A stretch of 64,000 nucleotides of DNA. Origin: Rhodocollybia butyracea. Its lineage: Eukaryota > Basidiomycota > Agaricomycetes > Agaricales > Omphalotaceae. Below, one piece after another: positions 58,678 through 64,000 of this stretch. Position 1 is the stretch's first letter. The number at the start of each line of letters is the position of its first letter. A program made the position numbers and the translations under genes. Location of the stretch: positions 558,001-622,000 of the forward strand of contig JADNRY010000003.1 in assembly GCA_015501585.1 (NCBI GenBank), read 5' to 3'. The notes beneath the pieces were generated by a model. It ran no database searches and was not told where the DNA came from. It saw only the letters and a program-made list of their open reading frames with translations.

Positions 58678-59059
58678 GATGGAAGGACCTGGGCTGGCCA
58701 GGTATTCCTTCCTAGATCACACATGTATTTTTTTTGGGTTTCCTTTGCTGGCTACACTTTAGAGTTGAGCTCTGTGATTCATGTTATCTGTACATTATAT
58801 TGTTGCGATGTATCTGTACTACCTGTTTATATCAAGTGCCTTTTTTGAGGAAATGGTTGATCGATAAATGTATGATTCAGGTTCTAGTTTGAAATCTCTC
58901 AATCGCTTTTGGTACTTACCCACCAAGTCAACCTTTCTCATAGGTACAGAGTTTCCAGAACGCAGTTGTCGCTGATCAATATCGCGGGTGCGATACTCAA
59001 GTCAGACAGTGGCTGCCAATACTGCCATGGACACGATAATCTCGAAAATGCTCAACCGT

Positions 59060-59330
59060 CATTAATGATGGAGACAGCAACGAATCGGCCAGGGGTGAAG
59101 GAGATTGAAGGCTGTAGACCCAGAGTCCTATGCCCCGGGCCAAAGCCAAGGACTAAGCATGAAGGTTCTGATGAAAAGGGGAAGTATTCGATGAAAAATA
59201 CTAGTTTTATCCCAGGTAAATGGGATACGGAGCGAGAGGTAGTGTACGTGGGTTATCACAAAGTCGAAGAGCGAAAATATTGCTTTGAAAGGTTCAAGAA
59301 TCAATATGTACGAACCGCTAAGTACTCGAT
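59060..59330 (+). repeat. direct repeat left of the NACHT gene
   Basis: Reads GATGGAGACAGCAACGAATC and then GGGGTGAAGGAGATTGAAGG, and has a near match at 63503-63680 in the same orientation. Similarity continues weakly through an AAAGTATTCGATG-like block. Confidence 0.55.
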
Positions 59331-60080
59331 ATCATATTGAGTCAGCTAGTGATGGTTTGGAGGAATCTCACCATCCAACTTGGAACGGGGTTACCCTGAG
59401 CTCAGACCTCGTCATTTTAGACGATCTCCTGGGAGCTGGGAGATATAGAAATCGTTCGTCCTGCCAGCAGATGGACCAACGAGTTGCGATGCCTATTTAA
59501 ACTATCATTTGACCATATTTTGCGGCGAGACATAATACGTAACCTATCAGCTTGTACGAGCCTTGTACCCTCCTTCCAGACCTAAATCTGTGTTTTCACT
59601 TCGCGTATAGTCTTAGTCTTACCATTTGAATGATCCTCTGAGCTGCTTCGCCTAGCCTGGTAACCAAGCCCTTGGGAGGTTGACGTTCAAATGGCAGACA
59701 AAGTGCATGAGGTCAAATGTAAGTACAGCTGAAACACTCCAAATCCTGATCGGGTCTTGCCCTACTAGGCTTAGCGCCCAGGTCCGTCGATCCGAAAAAG
59801 TCTGTGCGTGCGTGAACAACGACAACCAGGAACAACCCCGACTGTTTTAGCCTACAATTCGCCAGCAATTCACCCATTTTGCATTCCCGGAGAACCTTTG
59901 AGATGTCATCACCTCACGTTGAACATCTAAACATCAAAATTTATTTATCTATCTAACCCGGGAGATCAGCGCTCAGCAATCTCCTATCCAGTTCATTGAA
60001 AGCGTAAGCCTCTAGTTCCTCACTAAAGGAATAGCTGTGGTGTGTTCCGATCGTCAGAATGACAAAATCGATGATAGAAC

Positions 60081-60090
60081 TATATATATA
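60081..60090 (+). promoter_or_regulatory. TATA box of the NACHT gene
   Basis: TATATATATA about 50-60 bp before the start codon at 60140, with AGTAGAAGC following. It is the only TATA-like run in this spacer. Confidence 0.5.
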
Positions 60091-60139
60091 GTAGAAGCAC
60101 CGCCAATTTGAAGCGTTGCTCGTCGTTTACTCCCAACTG

Positions 60140-63100
60140 ATGTCCTTCTTTGAACGTAGTTATGGCCTGCAGGTTAATGGAGGAAGCTTCTATGCCGTTT
60201 CTGGTGATATGAATATCAAGCAGTCGGTAGCAGATAGCAACTCCTCCAATGTACAGATATCGAGAGCTCGAAGAAGCGTCACAGGTGCTGCTCGGTATAC
60301 TCCATATAATTATAGTACGCTTTTCATCTGCTTGTTATCTGCGATCTGTTTGTACTCATGAGATCTAGGTGATTTCGCCCGCCCACAGGGACAATTGATC
60401 TCGCAGGCCTCTTCTCGTCGTGAGGCGCATGCAGAGACCTCGCCAAAGTCAAATACCTTACTACCAAACACGTCAAGAGTCACGACATTCGATTGTACAC
60501 CCTTCTTCCAATATTTACCAAAATATGATTTCTCCGGGGCCACAATGTCACTATATCCTAGTCCGAGACCGCGCCTCTCTGAGTCCTTGGCTCATTCCCC
60601 CGTATCCAATCCCGATCTTTACTCCCCAGATCGATATCTCCCGGTGGATCTTATGCCTCATCAAAGGGTCCAGAGAGAAAATGATCTTCTCATTCGACTC
60701 ACAGAGGAGTGTCCAGAGAGCACAAGTGGATATATGCATCCCGAGTACACTCAGCCGACAACGACCATTAATGGTGGCACATTTGTGAGCCACAACTCCC
60801 AGCACCAAAGTGAAAAAGGCAAGTTGAACGCTCAGATGAAACTTTCCTTTACTCGCACTGAGCACTGAGTACAGGAATCAATACACTACATAGCGTGGCA
60901 GCATTGGAAGCCCTTAACGATTCAGCAGATAGCTTTCCCCAGCCAAGATGTCATCCCGAAACGCGTACGAAAATGCTTGACGATCTGCGGAGATGGTCAC
61001 TGGAAGAAGACACAAGCAGCAGGATTCTGTGGTTGTTTGGACCAGCAGGCGCTGGAAAGTCTGCTATCATGCGAACACTGTCCCGCCAGTTGCAGAATGC
61101 GGGCCAGCTTGGAGGCTGCTTCTTTTTCAAACGAGCCCATCCTACGCGCGGCAATGCTAAAGTGTTATTTGTAACTATCGCTTATCAGCTGGCACTTGGT
61201 GTTTCGTGGTTGAAAGCTCCAATTCTTCAAGTGGTGGAAGAGGATCCATCAGTTGTCGCGAGGTCCATCGATACTCAACTACAGAAGCTGATTTCTGAAC
61301 CTTGTCGCACTGTGCGCTCCAATAAAAACCCTCTCTTAATCCTCATTGATGGGTTAGATGAGTGCGAAGGTCAAGATATTCATCAGGGAATTTTGCGTGC
61401 AATCAGGAACTCATTCACAGAACATGTCCTCCCTCTTCGATTTATTATTGCCAGCAGACCAGAACCCCATATTCGTGAAATTTTTGAATCGCCAGCCTAT
61501 CATGGTATCTACCGGCCTTTCAATGTAGAACAGTCGTTTGACGACGTCAAAAAATATTTCGTCAATGAATTTGCTCGAATCCATCGCGAACACCATCAAA
61601 CCATGTCCACTGTTCCCCTCCCGTGGCCTTTACCCGATGTCCTTCATAAACTTGTACGGACGTCCTCCGGCTATTTCATCTATGCGTCCACTATCATCAA
61701 ATTCATTGATGACAAAAACTACCGCCCAACAGAGCGTCTGGCTGTTGTTATGAAGGACCAAACTGAATCGGATTCAGCGTATGAGGCGCTTGACCGGCTT
61801 TACATCAACATCCTTTCTATTGCTCCCATTGCACAACATCCTCAACTGATTCCGATACTATGTACTCTCGCAAACTTTGATTTGCCTCCTCGTGTTCTTG
61901 ATAAGCTACTTGAGCTGGAAAACGGCGATACGCGTTTATTCTTGCGTGGCCTCCATTCTGTGTACAAAGTGCCGTCAGAAGAATATGAGGAAGATGAGTA
62001 CGGGTGGGATGAGATTTCTGTTCATCATGCTTCTTTTCATGATTTCTTGGGTGACCCGAAACGCTCTCAAAATTTCTATGTTGGTGGTCTGCACCATCGT
62101 ATGGATCTGGCTCGATCTATTCTGAAATTGTTAGCTCGTGGGTATCAAGAACAATGTATTGGTGGTCTCAATTCACGGTAGATCTGTTCAAGTTCTCATG
62201 GAGTGATTGAGCCTCACGGATCATGCTCTACTGATTCCTTAAGATCTCTTCCAGGACGTCCGATCCCCTTTATCACTTCATTGCCTCCTTCTGCTGAATT
62301 GTTGCCTCTAATTCGAAATGTCAATCCAGATTATATCACTGAATTCTGGCCAGAACCGCTGGAGAAAATGCTGACTTGGATGAAAGTTAGTCCAACTTTT
62401 TTTTTTCGCCGATTTGTATTCTGATGTACACCAACTTAAGAAAATCCATCCAGCACCTGAAGATTTGATTCAACTTTGGGAAGACTACAAATACATGAGC
62501 TTCATTGCATGGACACTTGACCCGCCATTCATGTGGCGTCCGCCAAACGAGATTTCTTTACCGTGTGCTCACCATATTCTATCACAGTACCCAAGACTCC
62601 TTCATTTTCTTTGCATACTAATGCTGTTACGGAATTCCTCGATCTCTGTCACCCGTTTACTGTTAGATATTTCTTGGAGTGATCTTAGGTCAACTGTTTG
62701 TGGTCTTCGCTCGATTATTGGCGAAGACGAAGAAATGGTTATTGATCTTTGTAATCACCTGCGACATCCATCGTTCACTGGAGAGATTTTCCCGTGGCCA
62801 TCAGTATCCCGGTATATAGCACGTCGAAGTATCCACATAGCAAAGGAATTCTGCACTGGTGAGCGAAAAGACGTTGGTGGCAGGTCCGTGGTAGCACTGC
62901 GAATAAATGATCTCTCTCACAATCATATCATTTAGCTGGTCTCTCATGCGGCGTCATTGTAACTGGAGTCTCCAGGTCAGATTATCACTACCTTGTCATG
63001 AACTCCTTCGTGATCTTTGGAGCTTCCAATCATTGTCTCAACTTCCAAAATGTGATGCGGAGGATATCTACCATATTTTGAAGTGGCTAGAGGTAAGAAA

Positions 63101-63323
63101 CGAGAAAGTATATAATGTACAACTCCTACTGAGAATCTTCTTATTGACAGTCATTTCCTGTTCCCCGCTCGAAGTAATATCACGCTGGATGCAACATTTG
63201 GCCGACATCCAGGTTAAACCACTCAATAATCTTGATTCATCTCGGGTTGAAAACAGCTGGTCCAATCTTCTTGATGAGTGGTCACAGTTACAGGGCCTTA
63301 TAATTGATTATTACAGAAATTGA
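60140..63323 (+). CDS. NACHT-domain NTPase, fungal NLR-like protein
   Basis: STAND NTPase of the agaric NACHT family, thought to act in non-self recognition and programmed cell death. ATG 60140 begins MSFFERSYGLQVNGGSFYAV then SGDMNI, the short N-terminal signature of this group. A variable Ser/Pro-rich region (60.36-60.8 kb) follows. The NACHT lead-in is ALNDSADSFPQPRCHPETRT; Walker A FGPAGAGKSAIMRTLSRQL; Walker B PLLILIDGLDECEGQDIHQG; sensor FIIASRPEPHIREIF. The winged-helix-like part ends with SVHHASFHDFLGDPKRSQNF. After an intron near 62178 come SLPPSAELLPLIRNVNPDYI and, after another (GTTAGT...ACTTAAG), KIHPAPEDLIQLWEDYKYMS and SVSRYIARRSIHIAKEFCTG. The last part (LPCHELLRDLWSFQSLSQLP; QLQGLIIDYYRN) is in a frame I could not join cleanly. 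No WD40, ankyrin or TPR repeats are seen. Confidence 0.8.
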
Positions 63324-64000
63324 GGTTGTTTGCTTGTACATTGTATTTCATGGCGCATGTCCTAGTCGAAACTGCGATGCTAGAACAACTGTCCGTTCAA
63401 TTGTGTGCGAGTTTAAGTCAAAAAATGGGTTTGAAGGTTCTCACACGCTACACCTTAGGTATGTAGCTCAGGCGACGGAAAGAAGTCGCGACTCGCAACT
63501 TATTAGCGATGGAGACAACGAAACAGTCAGGGGTGAAAGAGATTGAAGGCTTGAGACGATCAAGGTCCAAGGGAAAGTACTTGTTGAATATTCGATGGAA
63601 TGTGATAGTTTTAACTGGCTCCGGCTACGCTACATCAGGCATCGCGAAGCGAAACTTCGTCAACTGGACAAGTTATACAGGCCAGTATAATCCAAAACGA
63701 AGCGACAGGTTAGCGCGCGTATAAGAGCTCGCCGGCCCGAGCGCCTATTCTACCCTGTTTATGATGAACTCACTCATCTATGTAGACTCTCCGAACCAAA
63801 ATCTAGTTAGTTCTTGATCAACTCTACTTGTGCCCTTTCGCTGACGCTCAAGAATAGGTATGCTGCATATGTAGGTAGGTAAGCTACTTCAAGATCTTTA
63901 CGGACTGAAATAATACTCCTTTATAGAATGCCATTCGTGGACCCATGCACAAACCAGACTTGCTCTCATACTTTTTGTCGAGAATGTATCATACAATCTC
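63324..64000. other. right-end spacer with repeat
   Basis: Downstream of the NACHT gene. 63503-63680 is the second copy of the repeat at 59060. Short open frames only; nothing recognised to the window end. Confidence 0.5.
63503..63680 (+). repeat. direct repeat right of the NACHT gene
   Basis: Near match to 59060-59330: GCGATGGAGACAACGAAACA then GGGGTGAAAGAGATTGAAGG. Same orientation as the left copy, about 4.4 kb away. Confidence 0.55.

Larger units (their letters stand above)
58678..60139. other. spacer with a repeat shared with the NLR 3' flank
   Basis: A plus-strand frame at 58909-59340 is open but unrecognised. Its part 59060-59120 matches 63503-63550 (shared GGGGTGAA, GAGATTGAAGGCT). 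The rest, up to 60079, has no recognised feature. Confidence 0.45.

Noticed and set aside
1..64000. CRISPR arrays, rRNA genes, bacterial-type operons or terminators
   Set aside because: No regularly spaced repeats, rRNA sequence or Shine-Dalgarno/operon organisation was seen; the sequence is eukaryotic.

Overview
The window is fungal nuclear DNA, almost certainly from a mushroom-forming basidiomycete (Agaricomycetes, probably Agaricales). The evidence is dense short GT-AG introns (about 45-65 nt) with CTNA-type branch points, the agaric-expanded multi-pass membrane family, a NACHT protein with the agaric N-terminal GGSFY..GDMN signature, a fungal IFI6/ISG12-like gene pair, a V-ATPase c' subunit (a fungus-specific paralogue) and fungal housekeeping genes. 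All gene models are my own splicing by eye. Start and stop codons were read directly; inner exon borders are inferred unless given explicitly.

Layout. 1-98 is the tail of a gene leaving the window. 99-2268 is gene-poor. 2.3-14 kb is a compact housekeeping block: a seven-helix membrane protein, the CAAX protease RCE1, an IPNS-like 2-oxoglutarate dioxygenase, a POLE4/Dpb3/CHRAC-type histone-fold protein, a ZCCHC10-like zinc knuckle protein, V-ATPase c', mitochondrial ribosomal protein uL6m, an intron-containing tRNA-Pro(TGG) and a second seven-helix membrane protein. 14.2-24.4 kb is a tandem duplication of a GH78 alpha-L-rhamnosidase-like gene. The left copy is shattered by insertions (an LTR-like piece, a small membrane-protein gene and a short retroposon with a 12-bp target duplication); the right copy is nearly intact but has one frameshift near its end. 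Each copy carries a degenerate tRNA-Pro.

24.4-43.4 kb is accessory and transposon-rich. It holds two IFI6/ISG12-like genes plus relic pieces, a small secreted-type ORF, and three non-coding elements with terminal inverted repeats. One of these lies in an exon of a phenol-hydroxylase-type FAD monooxygenase, with a 7-bp target duplication. 43.5-56.9 kb is again a tight conserved block: SGF29 (SAGA chromatin reader), translin, the R-loop/termination helicase SEN1 and the U3 snoRNP helicase Dhr1/DHX37. 57-64 kb holds a novel single-pass membrane protein gene and a NACHT NTPase of the fungal NLR-like class, flanked by related direct repeats.

There is no operon-like functional cluster. The neighbours are housekeeping genes sharing short divergent promoters (82 bp between V-ATPase c' and uL6m; 167 bp between the histone-fold and zinc-knuckle genes; 204 bp between translin and SEN1) and short convergent 3' ends (about 115 bp twice). 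The novelty is in the accessory regions: the motif-studded TIR elements, the retroposon with Alu/SRP-like stretches, the IFI-like pair and the NLR-like gene.
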